Notes: a model not told the origin generated them from the letters alone. A stretch of DNA of 64,000 bases from Rallus limicola (GCA_022605955.1 JAKCOZ010000039.1:5389501-5453500), one strand, 5' to 3'. Positions 27,101 to 42,100 are shown, counted from the first letter of the stretch. Numbers and translations are program-made.

Positions 27101-30100
27101 GGACAAGGCTTGGGCGTGCTTACAGCTGTGATGCAGAAGTGTTGCTGAACAAGTTATCACTCAACAGAGTTAATAGCTTTGTCGAGCTGGAGGAGAGTAG
27201 TAGCCTAGAAACACAGCCTGGCAGTGACATTACGGGCTTTTGTTTTAAGGTCTTTGGAGGGAGTCTAAACAGGCTCTCTAGAGAGATGCATTGGGACATT
27301 AGAGATGCCTATCTGTCTTGTGAAATTTGGATTTGTTAGTTATATACGGGAAAGATACAGGAATTCTGGGGAGTTCCTGCATTTTTCTGAAGTCAAATAT
27401 GAATCGGAAGAGTTTAGGATTCCCAACTAGGATAACGGCCTCTTTTCAGATACTGTACAGACATTTATATCTATGGTATCTTAGTCAATTAAGCTCATAC
27501 TATTTGAATTTTCCTTTTGTAAGTTGTGTGGATTAAGACTTGAAATGCTGTTAAATTAAAAATTCAGTCAGCATTCCTTTCTAGCAGTCTGAGTAACTCA
27601 GTTTTCCAGTAGTAATAGCCAAGGTACAGTAGATTTATACCAAGTAAGCAAAAACTTCACAAATAAGACTAAACTCAGTCAAATAACATATCATATACTC
27701 TGGCAGCTCAATATGCATTTTCCTCCAACATTGATTTCACACTTTCATATACTGCCCTTAGGTAAAAAAGCCTCAGTGCTGTCTCTGTGTTGAAATCGAC
27801 TGCCCACAATCTAAAGTGCAAATTCTTTTCAGCTCCATTCCTGTTCTTGACTCCGTTGTTTTTGGGGAGGAAAAAACAACACTTAGTACTTACTTTCACC
27901 TTTAAAATATTTATTTAATTTTACAGAAAGATGTTAAGTTAATTTTGAGGAAAACGTACGCGATGTTGTAGTAGCTGTGAAACGTACATAGCAGGATGCT
28001 TTAAAGCACTCTTGTCTATATATTCCTGTTTGTAGTAGTAATATATGTAGACTTCTTTTTACATGGCTCTGACTTTTCAAATTGTCTCAATTTTGTCAGC
28101 ACGTAGCTCCAAGTAATTTACTCTTATACTTTATAAAGCTTGCAAGAAAATAGCATTTGAAACGTTAAATGCTCATGTTTAGAAGTATTTCTAGGACACA
28201 AAGATTGAGAGCAAGTTTTACTCTAAAACGACTGTCTTGAATTCTTTTTATGTGGCACCAAATATTTTCCTAGAAGAAATACTTATGTTGGTGCACATGC
28301 TGGTTTACAGTCAGCAAAAGTCATGCTTTTCTAAGGAACTACCGCTCTGAGATTGAATTACCTTATTCGGAGGATGTTATTTTGCTGAAAAGTCCTGTTG
28401 AGTTGAAGAACTTCTCACGAAAGAGTTTAATGAAGTGGTACTGTACCTAAAGCCCTAACTTCAGTCATCAGAGGTTAATTTGTTATAATTACACAGACAT
28501 CTGAGACAGAGGTGAGAAGAAAAACCAGTTTGTCTTGAGTTGTTTCCAGATGCCCTAAACTACCAGAAGATTTAATTTCTTTATGGGGACCAGGCTTGTG
28601 GAGAGGGAGTCTCTTTTATCTAATAAACCTGGGAGAAGCAAAGTTCTTGCAGACCACTGATGAAAGTCTCTATGAAAGTAATGTTCCCTAAGGAGAAATG
28701 TGCAGGAGAAAGACAGACGATAGAGGAAACTCCAGAGCAGGCACAGTAGCTGAAGTGATGTGATTGATACGGTGCTGTTTTCCTCAGCAACTGGATCCTG
28801 CAGTGTAAACCAGGTAGTTTCACCCCCATCCTCAGTAACTTGGAAACCGGTATCATTCATTGTAAAAAAAAAAACACGAGGGTTGCTTTAACTTCAGGAA
28901 AAAACCCCGCCTACGTTTTCATTTGGTTTTGACTTGACAGTCTTTGGACTTTGGTTTACCTAATCTGAAACCAAAAGTCCATTTCTAATATGCAACCTGT
29001 CAGAACAGTTGATGTAAATACTACTTCTGTGTACTATTACACTTAACACTTTTACAGTCCTATTATAAACTTCACTGATATGAAGTAAGTGTAAGATTTA
29101 CATATCGGAATATATTTCCACAGCTGAAGAAATGTGCAGGCTTTGCAGTCTAGTTTAGTCCCAGTAGTCTTTTAATACAGGCTATATGGTAGAGTCACTG
29201 TCAAATATTTTCATCTTTATGGTCTGAAGGCTGTGTTGAATGAAATTTTCTGAAACTGGCCTTTCAGAGAACCTGCTGTCCCGTGGTCTAGTGGACCGGC
29301 TCTTTTTTATGGAGTTTTGAATTGTGTCCGATGTAAAGTAATAGACTATAGGGTCAAAGCAGCAGTTGGAAACTGCAATGCACAGAGTGATGGGGTACAT
29401 AGTCCTGACTGCAGTTACCACCGAGCAATTAACCCAGGTCTGTGTTCTCATAAGGGAGTAAAGTATTAAGGTAATGTTATAAGGCACAAAGCAGAAGCAG
29501 AATATCAGCAGGTGAACAAAGATCATTTTGAGTACCTTTTCCTTGCTCAGTTTATTCCGACTTAATGTAAGCGGTTTATTCAAAGTCCGCAAGACCATAG
29601 TGGAGCAGGTGACGTTCAAGATGAGGGGAATAAAAAACCCAACGATTTCTATGAAGATAACAATCCGGGATAGGTAGGTTTTCCATGTGTCCTCCGAAAA
29701 GTTTTCAAAGCAGGTTCTTTGTTCTGTGTTGTTACGACGGTTGGTAGACCGGAAAAAGCTTGCTGGTGTGCTGCCTGCTAACACGGTTATCCAGACTGCA
29801 GCGCAGACAACTTTGGCGTTCCTTTTGGTTCGGAGAGTCTTGGATCGAAAGGGGTGTACTATAGCTAAAAAGCGATCTATGCTTATGCAAGTCAGAAAGA
29901 AAATGCTCCCGTACATATTCGTATAAAAGAGGGTGACAGAAATCTTGCAGAGAATGTCCCCAAACGGCCAGTTTCTGGCCACAAAGTAATAAATCCTGAA
30001 GGGTAAGGTAAATACAAAAAGCAGATCCGATATTGCTAAATTAAGCATGTAAGTTGTCGTCTCGTTCCGCACTTTTAAGGTACAAGTAAAAATGTAGATA

Positions 30101-33100
30101 GCAACACAGTTTGCTATGAGGCCAAGAACAAACACCAGACTAAAGATACACCCATACAAAGTATATTTAAAGGAGTCCTCGGTGGAGCAATTAGAGCTTA
30201 CCATTATAATGGTATACTTAAAATTCCTGTGATTTGGAGGTTTCTCTGGTATTTTTATTGAACTTTTTAAAAAATTCCAGAAGAAAGAACTCACAGATGT
30301 ATTTGAACTGTGTGCTTTGGGAAGTTAGTTGCACTGTAAAGCTTCAGGGAAGAACCACAAGCTCTGTAGCAGGGGAGCACATCTCCAGCAGTAATCACCA
30401 GGAGACAGCTCTTCTCTTTCAAGTGCTATTTGTAATCACATCGCCAGTCCTCAGAAGTCGAAAAACATATCATTTGTGGCAAATGAGGTCATCCCAGAGC
30501 TTGTTAAGTTCCATTTTATCCCTTGATTCAATGAAGCCGTTCAATGAACCCGTCGTAGAACTTTCTGCCTTACTCTCAGCCACGGATCATGATGGCAGTG
30601 TCTCATCCATCCAAACTTACTGCAGGCATACGCTTTTGAAAACGATTTCCTCCATGCCACGAAGTGTCCGCACTGGCATTTCTCCCTCAGCTTGCTTTCT
30701 GTAAAACGAGCCTCGTCTCCGGCTCCTCAGAAGGCTTGCTTGCTGGATCGCTCGCCCCACGGCGCGGGAAGCAAACTGCTTGTGAGGGCAGAAACAAAAT
30801 TCCAGAGCGTGTTTGTTCCTGCAGAGCACAGCCCTCCTCTCGCCCGCCCGGCTCCTTCTGCAGGCGAGAGAAAAGAACTCCTGTCGATTTGTAGCATGAC
30901 ATCACAGGAGGTCGGACTAGATGAAGAAAGGTTTCAATTCAGTTTGTTTGCCTTCCCCTTAATCTGATAATGCTTCTGCTGGGACTGTACCTTGCAGGCG
31001 TGGAAATGGTCACCAGAGGAGCTGCTGCAGCTGCAGCCTCCTGTTAACTCTTTCCCTGCTTCCTGGGAAGTTCTTTCTCAATGCTTTCCAAGTCCAAAAG
31101 CTTCATTGCAAAATCTTTTTCTTCAGTTCTGAGTAAACTTTTCAGTGTCTGAAGGATTCTCATGCCTTAAAATTCCTGTTTTTCTGTGGAGATGGGAGTA
31201 ACTGTGTGATTTTAGATTTTGTGTAGGGTTGAATTCATGTTACGCTTTTTTGGATGGATACTTTTGCTTGTGATAACATGCTAGTCTCTAGAAATCAGCT
31301 GAGTAATTCTGATTCCCTCAGTACACCACGACGAACCTCAGCATGGACAAAATAAAACTGATAGGTTCTAAACAGTTTCACCAAATAATTACTGATAAGA
31401 GAGAGGCATAAAGATTGCAAACATGTGAGTTGCTTTTGGCTGTTCCCAGGACTGAGATAATGCGTCTGCAGGGACTGTAGCTTGTGTTGCAGTGGCATGA
31501 GAAACTTGTAACATATTCCCTATTAGAAAGCCTACCCTTGATTTCTAACCCAAAAGATGTTCTTTTTGTTCTCTAATTAAAGTATGCTTCAATTTATTTT
31601 AAAAAAATGTTTGGTACAAAAAGCATTGTGTTCAATATGTTGGCACAGAAGTAATATACCAAAATAAACACTGCGCTATGCAGTTGTTGCTGACCATTTA
31701 AAGGGGGACGGTTATTGCCCATGCACAAAATATTCCCATTAGTCACTGATTAATGAAATGAAAACATGTTGTAACTAATTAAATCGTTAAGTAAATATAG
31801 AAAAGCAGCTCATATTGCCTTTGGGGCATGTATGAGATAAATCTTAGTTTAGACACTCATTTATTTAACAGCTTGGATAGACTCACTTCTGGCATCAAAA
31901 ACAGTCTATTTCTAAGCCTTAGAATAACAAATCTCTTCATATCTGGCTGGGTGGCATGGTTCTTTTGATATTAGATTTTAATCAGTTGTACCTGCACAAG
32001 GCTCTGGGCGAAACCCTTCTAGTCGGCTGTAAAGTAGAATAAATGATAGCACTTCACAGACTTTTGGCGTAGTTTCTTAATGTAAGGTATATCAGACAAA
32101 AGTCAGAAACATGTGAAAATGGGTCTGTCTTTGTTTCAAGTTTTCTTGATGGGTGCCTTCTGTTACCTTGGTTTTTGAGGTGAAATCAAGCAATTTAACT
32201 TCAGTAGTCAATAAGGTTTCTTGTGGTTACATCCTATGTTTGAAATTCATACTTAAGTGTAAAGTGTAGCACATTTTCCCCTTCTAAATTAGCAAGAAAG
32301 GAAAATGTGAGCTTGGCAGAGTCTTGTGTGTGTCTGACTTGTACCTTAGCTGCCTTACCTGACTTTCTTCATAAAAGCAGTCATCACACGTGCTTGAATT
32401 TTGTTACTGTTCTTGGCAGCCTTGCATGGTGCGAGGGATAAAAGGGACTTTTCCTGCAAGTCCCTGAGTTCTGCATCAGGCCTTGGGAGCTCTGAGCTGT
32501 CTTCCTGCTCTGGCTTTGTTTGCACAGGAAAACTGTCTGGGGCAAGCTCACTTACTGGAATGAAAATCACTGAAATACTGAAATTAGATGTCGCATGTCA
32601 AAACCTCAAGCGATATTTCATGCTTAGAGAGAGAAATGAAATGAGTAGGTCGCTCATCCGTCAGTACTTGGTTTTCCATTTGGGTGAAGGTGTGGGTGCA
32701 GAGAGAAAAGGCGAGCAAGTCTGACCAGAGGCCCTGCCTGTTTTACCATGATAAATGTGTTTTGGAGCAATCATGAAAGTACTTCCTCAGCCTTCAGTTC
32801 ATCCATGGGCACTATTACTCAGAGCTGTATTTCGGGGACTTGTGTATATGCTTGTGTTATCTTTAGGTCTTGCCCTTGCACCTTTTTAACGAAGAACAAA
32901 CAATATGTGTACCTGAGGCTAATTGAAGAATGAAGTGATATTTGCATACTTTGAGAAATACCACTAAGTTGTGCAGGATTTCTCCAACTGCAGAAGAAAA
33001 TTTGAACACCCCAAGTTAACACGTTTTTTACTCCAGATCATTTTTCAGTGAGTGGCAGTCTGACTCAGTGTGAATGGTGAAGGTGAATTGCATGAATCTC

Positions 33101-36100
33101 TTTCCTTAAGTTAACATGCCTGATAGTTACCAATCAGCATTTTGATTTGTGTGGGCTTTACTGAGCTAAAGGACCTGAGCTATTGCACCGCAAGCTGCTG
33201 GAAAGGAGAGCAGGCTTCAGCACAAGCAGGGAGGAAACTTCATCACACGTTTTTCTTTCATTGGGTCATGTTTTGAAATGTCAGGCCGTGTGCATGGGAT
33301 TTGGAAGAGCCTTCAGGAAGTCCCAAAGCATCAAAAATGTAAGGAAAAAAAAATAATTATCAGTTATTATGGAGGAAGAGTTGATATGGTGATGACTTTG
33401 CTTATGTTCCTTCACCGCGGGCAAATTTTCCTTAGGGATGGGGAGGAGTGGTAGGCAGGAGGAAGCAGCTGCAGGGAGGGCCCTGTATACTGAGGGGTTT
33501 TTGTTTCCTCCAAAGGAAGCGGTGCTGCCACTGTGGGGAGATGCACATGTAGTAAGTCTGTCTGCCCTTCTGCATCAGAGATGGGAATGTCAGTGGTAGA
33601 TGAGCAAAGACTAGTATTTCTGTCAACAGGCTTCCTGTGGCTCTTGAAGAGGCATCGAAAGCAGAGTTAGCATAGGCTCCTTAAAGCAAAGAGCTGATGA
33701 GGTGATTGAAATCATCTCTCACTCCAGCAGTGAATAGATTTCATACGCTACTTCAGCTGGTTATCGCTTAGCTCTCCTTCTGTGAGTTTAGATAGCTGAC
33801 TTTAGATATCTAGGACTCTCTACACATTTGAGTGAGCTTGGACTTGGGTGGCACATGTGTTCCAGTGTTGAACAAGGGGTCAGGATGAAAGTAATTAAAA
33901 TCCTAGCAGTATGCTGTTTGATACTGCCACCAATAACTGCTGCTTCTTCTTACCCCCATGCATCATAGAGTTGAAGACTTGCTGTCATTCAGGACACAGG
34001 GCCAGGCACTCTTAAGTAGAGTTAAATTCAAGTTCAGAGTTAAAGTATTTCGCTGAAATAAAACATGCATTAGAAGGCTTTCCCAGCCTTTGGAGTTCTT
34101 TTGCTTACTCTGGTGTAAGACCCTTGTCTTCAGTGCTGGAATCTAACAGCAGTTGTAGTCAAATGTGAAACAAGTTTTGAACTCATCGTGCACACCACAC
34201 TTAGTGTGGCACTGATGCTGCTACTAAAAGGTCTTTAGAGGAAAAAACCAACATTGCTGATGTAATAAACTGTTACGGTACTTCCAAAGCCTGAGAATGG
34301 ATTGTTAAGGGAAGGTTCTCAGAGATGCACGCGACACCATATGCAGCTAAACCAGTGTTACTACTTGCAGAGGCACAACTCTATCATTTGTTCTGGCTTC
34401 AATTAAGCATGCTTATGCAGAAGGACTTGTGCTACCTGTTGCAGTGAAGACAAACCCTGGCAGGACAGTATTTTCTTTGCACTAAGAGTTATTTATTATT
34501 TATCCAATAGTTTTCAGGTTAGTAATGACTTGTGAATCATTTTAATATATGTACTAGAGTTTCTCTTTGAGTGTGTGCATGTACAGGAAGGAATTTATTA
34601 TGGTTGAGGGGTAGGGCTGGGAGCCAGGAAGTCTGGTTCTGGCTACGCCACAGATTCTCTTCCAGCCTTGGCAAAGTTTTATATGACTTCGTGCTTTAGC
34701 TTTCCTCTGTGTAAGAGCTCCTTTGGTTCCTCATCTTAATTGTTAAATACAGTTTGAAGTCCTTGGATGTAGAACCCTTTGCTAAGCATGATAGTCGGGT
34801 AATTACAGCGACTACTGAATATAGTAAAAATGTAGGCAACAAGCAAGGGATCTATCAAAAGACTTCACTTGATGGAGCTCTGTAAGTCTATGGGGAAGCA
34901 GGCCCAGAGAAATCAGGGCTGGGAATTTAGACCTTCTCAGCTACCTTTTAGGAGCTGCCTGCTCAGACATTCCTCATATCCTGTAAGCCTGCTTCTGGGA
35001 AGTGCATGCTGCCACTTTAAAATGCAATGATACTGTCGTCCTACAGAGACAGGGTGAAGTAGTTAGCACACTGAAAATACCCTTTATTTTCCCCCCTTAA
35101 AAATGTTCTGGCGTAGTAGACAAGTCTTTAAATGAGCATTAGGGTAACAGTCCATTTTTTACCTAGCTAGGCTAATCCTTCATAGCCAGTTAAAAACTTC
35201 TCCATATCAGGAAGGTCGATAGCTTAATGCAAATGAAGCTACACATCAAAATGACAAGTAAAAGTTAAAAGAAAACAGTGAAAATTTTCCACTGAAAGTT
35301 CAGCTGACCTTTTAGAAACAGTTTTCCTGATTAGTTTTTATTACCTCTGTTCCAATACATACCTGCTAAAAATCTTTGGGGAAAAAAATATTTATATATT
35401 TATAGAAATGTGTGTGTGTGTGTTCATATATATATATATAGCTCCAGTATTTGGGCTATGAGTCTGCTAGGTTACCTAAGTTAAAATAATTTCTCTGTTT
35501 GTAATTGCTTACAAAGGGAAAACGAAGCTCAGAAGAAAATGAGTTCTTCATTCCCTTGCATTTGAAATGCTTCTCTTTAGAGTTGTTTTGATTTCCTGTA
35601 TAGGAAACACAACTACTCTTTTCCCGCTTGCAGAAAGAAGAAACAATTTCTCTCCTTTTGTATAAATTCATGCTGCTAGTATTCTGTTTTTCATGTACTC
35701 TTGGATTCATGGAGAAGAGGGTTTTTAAAACCCTGTAATATAGCAAAGGTGTTTTGTTGTTGCAGTCTGTTTAAATAACTGGAGCTCAACAGATTGCTTT
35801 GGTTTCCTGTCCTTAAAAAAATCATGCAATAAATATACTGTACTTTAAGAAATGCCACTTGTAGTCAAATTCTAGTTCTGAAACACTTCTGTTGTATGTT
35901 CCTGTGTAAGCTGTTTCTTTGAACCACTCGGTGAGTTACAGGAAGCCTCTTCCTTGCTGCTTCCTATGTTGTCCTTTATATATCTAGCATTGCAAAGACA
36001 TGTGGGCCACAGCGAACTTGTTTTTATTTAAGGAATAGTATGTAAAAGCTGATAGAAGCAGAAAGGCAAAACAACATATGTTGATTGATAATTTTTAAGC

Positions 36101-39100
36101 AACTGAGAGGCAAAGTAGTACATTAAGTTGCTTTCTGGGCTGGAACCCTCTCCTTCACAGTGGAATTTTGGATCTAAAGTGCTGTTAAGACTGTGCACTC
36201 ACAGTATCCCTTAGCATAATATAATCTTGCAAAATACGTATAAGTCTACCTGAGGTTTTCTAAATACTCAATTTTATGCAGGAACTTCTTGAGAGAACGA
36301 GAAAAATGGATTCTTTCATTTTCTTGCTCTGTTGTGATCTTATGTAAAAGTTTTTTTTGTAGCAGGGTTTTGGGAAAAGCTTCCTGTGTAGAGATGGAGA
36401 AAAGTACAGAACTGGGTCCTGTGTTTCATCATGCAAGTTCTAAAGATATTTTTGTAGTATTTTATTTTAGCAAATACTAGATATTTACATTTTAGGGCTT
36501 GTTCTTGGAATTACTTGGGTTTTTTACCACAGAAGTTGAGACAAAGATGGGAAATATGGGATCAACTTTTCTAAGGCACAATACTGCAAGCTTGAAAGCA
36601 ACTTTTCTGATAGCCCCAATGGGAATATGCAGTGTCTAACGGTAGCAGAAGCTTTGTTTTCTCAGAGGTCCTGTTAATGCTAAAGAACATGGAAGTCTCA
36701 CCTAGAATTATGTAAATGGTATCATGGAATATGCAGTTTGGTTATTTGCATTGTAAATACACATGAGCAGTTAGAGCAGTGTGTTAGGCTACTAACAGAT
36801 GACTGATAAATATTTGCATGAAGGTTCTTGAGTTGCATTTTTTGTGTAAGTCATGGAAAGTCCCAGCAGCAGTTTTTGCTTACATTCTCAAATGTTTTGT
36901 TGTACACAGTAACTTTTTCTGAGAACATAATTATAAAGATGTCCAGATGAGCAAGCAGTAATCAGATAACAAATGGACATGTTAATAATATCTTCTCCAA
37001 TACATTTAAAATAGCGGCCCCAGCTCCCTCTGCAGAAGTTGCAGGTAAGAAATGCCACACTTACTTATTCCTCACCGCAGCCTCACTTTTAAATTCTTCA
37101 CTTTCTGTAGTTACAGAGTGCGTGGATGTGTTATGCACTGCAGCTTTTAGTGTCTGCACCTCTGCATGGCCTCACTTTAAGGGAGAAATTACTTTGCACA
37201 AAGAACAAAATCACCATTTATGTTTCATTTTTGGAGTAGTTTGATGAGCTGTTTGGCAAGGTAGCAACACACATTTGTAGTCCAGAAAGCCAACCATATC
37301 CTGGACTGCATCAAAAGCAGTGTGACCTGCAAGTCAAGGGAGGTGATTCTGCCCCTCTGTTCTCCTCTTGAGATCCCACCTGGAGTACTGCATCCAGCTT
37401 TGGGGGCCCCAGTACAAGAAAGATACAGAGTTGTTAGAGGAAGTCCAGAGAAGGGCCGCAAAGGACTGGAGTACCTCTTCTGTGAAGACAGGCTGAAAGG
37501 GTTGGGCTTGTTCAGCCTGGAGAAGAGAAGGCTCCAGGGAGACCTTATAACGGCCTTGCAGTACCTGAAGAGCCTACAGGAAAGGTGGAGAAGGGCTGTT
37601 TGCAAGGGCATGGAGCAATAGGTAATGGCCTTAATCTGAAAGAAGGTAGATTTAGATTAGGTATTAGGAAGACATTCTTCTCTGTGAGGGTGGTGAGGCC
37701 CTGGCACAGGTTGCTCAGAGAAGCTGTGGCTGCCCCCTCCCTGGCAGTGCTCAAGATCAGGTTGCACGGGGCTTTGGGCAGTCTGGCCTAGTGGAGGGTA
37801 TCCTTGCCTACAGCAGAGTGGTTGGAACGGGATGATCTTTGAGGTTCCCTTCAAACTAGTCTGTGATTCTATGAAAATTTTTCTGCTGCTTTGTAGTACA
37901 GTATTTCTCAGAGATCTTACAGGATATGGGGTAGGTGTTGTGCAGTTATCTTTTAGGAACAGTGATGTGGAGAGGTGACAGTTTATAACACGTATCCAGA
38001 TGCATCCTGATGTGATGTTTAGAGTTGTACTTTATAGATTAATTAGACTTTTTAATGTATATTGTAGCATGATCCCTGGAGAAGAGGCAGCATGGCATCG
38101 TGCATTAGAAGTGTGTGATTACAACGTTGAGTGTACCTGATCTTAGAATAAGCTAATGGGAGATGAGATAGCACAGAGTTTTTCCCGCTTTAATCTACAG
38201 ATTAAAAAGAGTGGGCTACAAAAACAACTTAAAGGTTCATCAAGATGAAAATCTTGAAAAATGGACATTGAGATTATTCAGAGGGAAGGAAAATGAAAAA
38301 AAAAAAAATTAGTGAAAAAAGATTAGTGAACAGTCTTAGCCACGTCATTTTAAATGGGTAGGATGAATTTCTAATGAACTTCTAAAATGTCAGACAGGAA
38401 GAGGGATGCCTTACTACAATATACTTGAGTTCCTGAACGCTCATTTGCATTTTTGACCTTTTAAAGAATATGCATTTATTCAGTCACTCTGCAGGCATGA
38501 TTGACATGTCAGTATTTGAAATTTCACTCCATCTTTTATGCAGGAAATAAGGTAAATGGGTTTCCCTAACACTTTGGCAAATGCTGGCTGTACTTGAGCT
38601 TATACTTTTTAAATCATAGGATTAGAAATTTGAAGTTTTATTTGAGCTGGCAGAAATTTGTCAAATGTTCCATGACTAAAAATTTGTTTGCAAGTACAAA
38701 ATATGGCTGTTTTATGGAAAAAAACCCAAAACCAAAACTGCAATAGTAAGCAAATACTGGGACTGGTAGGAAGAAAATAGAAGAAGCTTCATGAATTATT
38801 TTGGAACCTATTCCAAACATACAGGATGAAATGGGTCAGGGGAACAGAACTTACAGAAAGACTTTTCTAATGTGTTTAGGTTTAAGACAATTGCTTTTTA
38901 TGTTTCAGATTTTTAGTTTAATTTTTCACCCACCCACCATGTCTTCTCTGGACAGGATTGAGGTAGGCTGGTCCCATGTCAGGGTTACTGGCGTTCACTC
39001 ACATAATTCGTGGGGATGTATTTCACTGACATGCCAAGTAATTTGCAGCTGCCATGTCAGGTGCTTGAAGCCTCTTGCATTTTAGGTCAAACAGAGGCCT

Positions 39101-42100
39101 CTGACTTTGTACAAGAGGATTTTAACATTCTGGTAATAATTTGATTTCTTTCAAATGTAAGAAGTTAGGGGCAATAAAAGTTTGTAAGAGTTTTTAGAGT
39201 TGATTAGCTAATTAGTATAGATAAATACTGACATGAAAATGCTTGTCAGGGGAGAACTGCTACCAGAAAGCAGAACTTTGACTTGATTAATCTGAAGAAC
39301 TACTACTTTTAAAATTTATAAGTCAGCAAATAATGTCTTTACATTCTGCTTGGTAAGATCACTTAAATTATTTTTTAGCATATCATAGCATCAGTGGTAA
39401 ACAGCTATTACAAGTACTTCAGCTGACCTCCCCACCCCTCAACAGCTCCAGCCCACATCCTGGAGTGTTATGTACTTTTTAATGACATTGTTGACCACAT
39501 TTAGCAGTTGTATTTTCAGTGTGACAGTCAGCTAATGCCTACAGTATAAGAAAAGAAATGTCAAAGCTATGGAGGAGAGACAAGGAACAAAGCTTCTCAC
39601 GTGGTATTTTAAAATTTTCTGCTGAAATTTCAGAAGGAGTGAGGCTCTCAAGTGCAAAAAATGTAGTGTTTGTTAAAAAGACAAGCCATTTTTCCATCTG
39701 CTAAGCTTCTGAAGGTTGGTGGAAAGAGCAGTTGCCACAAATGAACTGTGTTCACTTAAACCTGCATTAATAATCTTCCTGGAAGAGAAAAGGCATTTGG
39801 GAAATGTTGGTTTGACCCTGGCAGAAATGTCTCACACTTTGAGCAAGCGCTTTCACTATGAGGGATTTCTCAAAAAAAAAAAAGTGTTTAGCCTCAGAAA
39901 AAAACAGTACCTTGAGAAGAGCAGCTTTCCCCTGAAGTTCTCGGTGAGTTGTCTGTGCAGTGGGGTTTAGCTCCTGTAAGTGGTGGTGGTAGCGTGAGAT
40001 CCAGGTACTAGCGTGCGGCACTCACTGTCGTGCACACCCCTTACAGTACCTAGGTTTTAGCAAACTTTCTCAGCTCCTCTCTGTGGTTGTTTAGTGGTTC
40101 AGTGGTGTAAGTTACCTTTTTTGTCTCTTTGCCAGTCCTTCAAATCTGAGGAAGAAGCGGTAGTACTGAAAGTCATTATCTCTAAGTTTTGGTAGTTAGC
40201 AGTTACATCATCTTTGAAAGAAAAAAGAAAATGTTGGTTTATAAAAAAAAAAAAAAGAAAAATGTTGACATATATAAGATAGGGAGGTGATTTGAGACAA
40301 CCAACATGGCCTCACCAAAGTCGTGTCCTACCTGACCAGCCTAGTGGCTTTCTACAGTGGAGTGACAGTAGGCAAGGGAATAGCTATGGATGTCATCTGT
40401 CTGGTTTTCTGCAAGGCCTTTGACACGGTCCTCCACAACATCCTTCTCTCTAAGTTGAAGGAATATGGATCTCATGGGTGGACTGTTCAGTGGATAAGAA
40501 ATTGGCTATATGGTAATGGTCAATGGCTTGATGTCCAGATGGAGAGGAGTCACAAGTAGTGTCCCTCAAGGATCCATACTGGGACCAGTGTTGTTTAATA
40601 GCTTCATCAAGGGTGTAGTGGGTTTGAGTGCACCCTCAGAGAGTTTGCAGATGTCAGCAAGCTGAGTGGCGCAGTTGACACACCAGTGGGAGGGGATGTC
40701 ATCCAAAGGGACCTGGACAAGCTAGAGGGGTGGGCCCATGTAAAGCTTTTGAAGTTTAACAGGGAGAAGTGCAAAGTCCACTCTCATGAGACCCCACCTG
40801 AAGTACTGTGTTCATTTCTGGAGTACCAAATGTACGAAGGACATGGAACTGTTGGAATGACTCCAGAGGAGGAGGGTCACAAAGATGATCAGAGGGCTGG
40901 AGCACCTCTCCTATGAAGACAGACTGAGAGAGTTGGTGTTGTTCAGCCTGGAAGAAAAGGCTCTGTGGACTTCTTACAGTGGCCTTCCAGTGCCTGAAGG
41001 GACCTATAGGAAAACTGGAGTAGTACTGTAAGGACTGCTTGTAGTGGTAGGATGAGGGGCAATGGTTTTAAGTTGGAAGGGGGTAGATTTAGATTGGATA
41101 TTAGGAAAAAATTCTTCACTGCAAGGATGGTGAGGCACTGGAACGGGTTGTTGAGGGAGGTGATGAGTGCCCCCTCCCTGGAGGTGTTCAAGGCAGAGTT
41201 GGATGGGGCCTTAAGCATCCGGGTTGGAACTTTAATGTCCCTTCCAACCTAAAGTGGTCTGTGATTCTACAATTCTTTGATTCTGGTAGAGTTTCTGTGA
41301 GGGACTTAAACGGTTTAAATGTAGGCTGTTACTCAAAGTAATCCTACTGCTGCTCCTTCAAGCCTCTCTCTGCTTCTTCCCTTGTGCTGTGTGTATGTAT
41401 GCGCTCAGCTGAACAAGGAGAACTGTTTGGTTTTAAAATAGTCCCAACAAATAGGTTATTTCCACGCTCCTAGCTGTGTTAGTGCTGAAACAAGGGATGG
41501 AGCAGGAAACACAGATGTGTAACTGAGACACTTAAAGTAATTTAAGCCAGTTGTGAAACTGTGCCCTAAGCATTGTGGCAGAGTATTAAACTTTGAGGCT
41601 TTCAAACCTTTATTGTTCCAACTCTTGGCCAGTTACTAACTTAGTGTTGGTTAAACCACGTGAAGTTTAAAAGCCTTTGCAAAGCTGAAGAGTGAGATTT
41701 GTGCTTCTGGTCTACTGCCCTGTAATTCATGTAAACAGTTTGAAATAGTGAGATTTATAACATAATAAAGAGCCATGTAAGCCTGATCATTTATTCTGCA
41801 AAGTAGGATTAAAGTGAGACACAGCCGTACTGTGTATAGTCCTGCTTCACTTTGAGGTGAGCAGGGGTGATGCAGGATGACAGCTTTGTAAGGCAAGTAT
41901 CCAATTGGACTCCATTGAAGATACCCTAAGTTTTCTTACTGTCTTTGGGGCCTTAGATGCTTTCGGCTGACTGTCTTCATTATTGGTATTGGTTTTCATT
42001 TTCCTTGTCATGTTACAGCCTAAAGATTCATGTCAAGCAATCTAGAGAGTAGAAAAACACTGACAAATATGCTGCAGATACCTCATGTCACCTGCAATTA

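Noticed and set aside
30205..30294. N-terminal extension of LPAR6 by 30 codons
   Set aside because: The extra frame begins with GTG and has no ATG before 30204. Known orthologues start at the ATG used here, which has a good Kozak context.
30234..30704. 156-codon + strand ORF opposite the LPAR6 leader
   Set aside because: No recognisable content. It overlaps the CpG-rich upstream region on the other strand and fits a chance frame in lower-stop DNA.
30900..30930. CR1 remnant (ggtcggactagatgaagaaa)
   Set aside because: It only matches a short part of the CR1 terminal block and lacks the following ccttccaac motif, so it is likely coincidental.
37322..37621. 99-codon + ORF and 128-codon - ORF in intron 17
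   Set aside because: Both lie inside the CR1 copy 37272-37873 and are explained by it.
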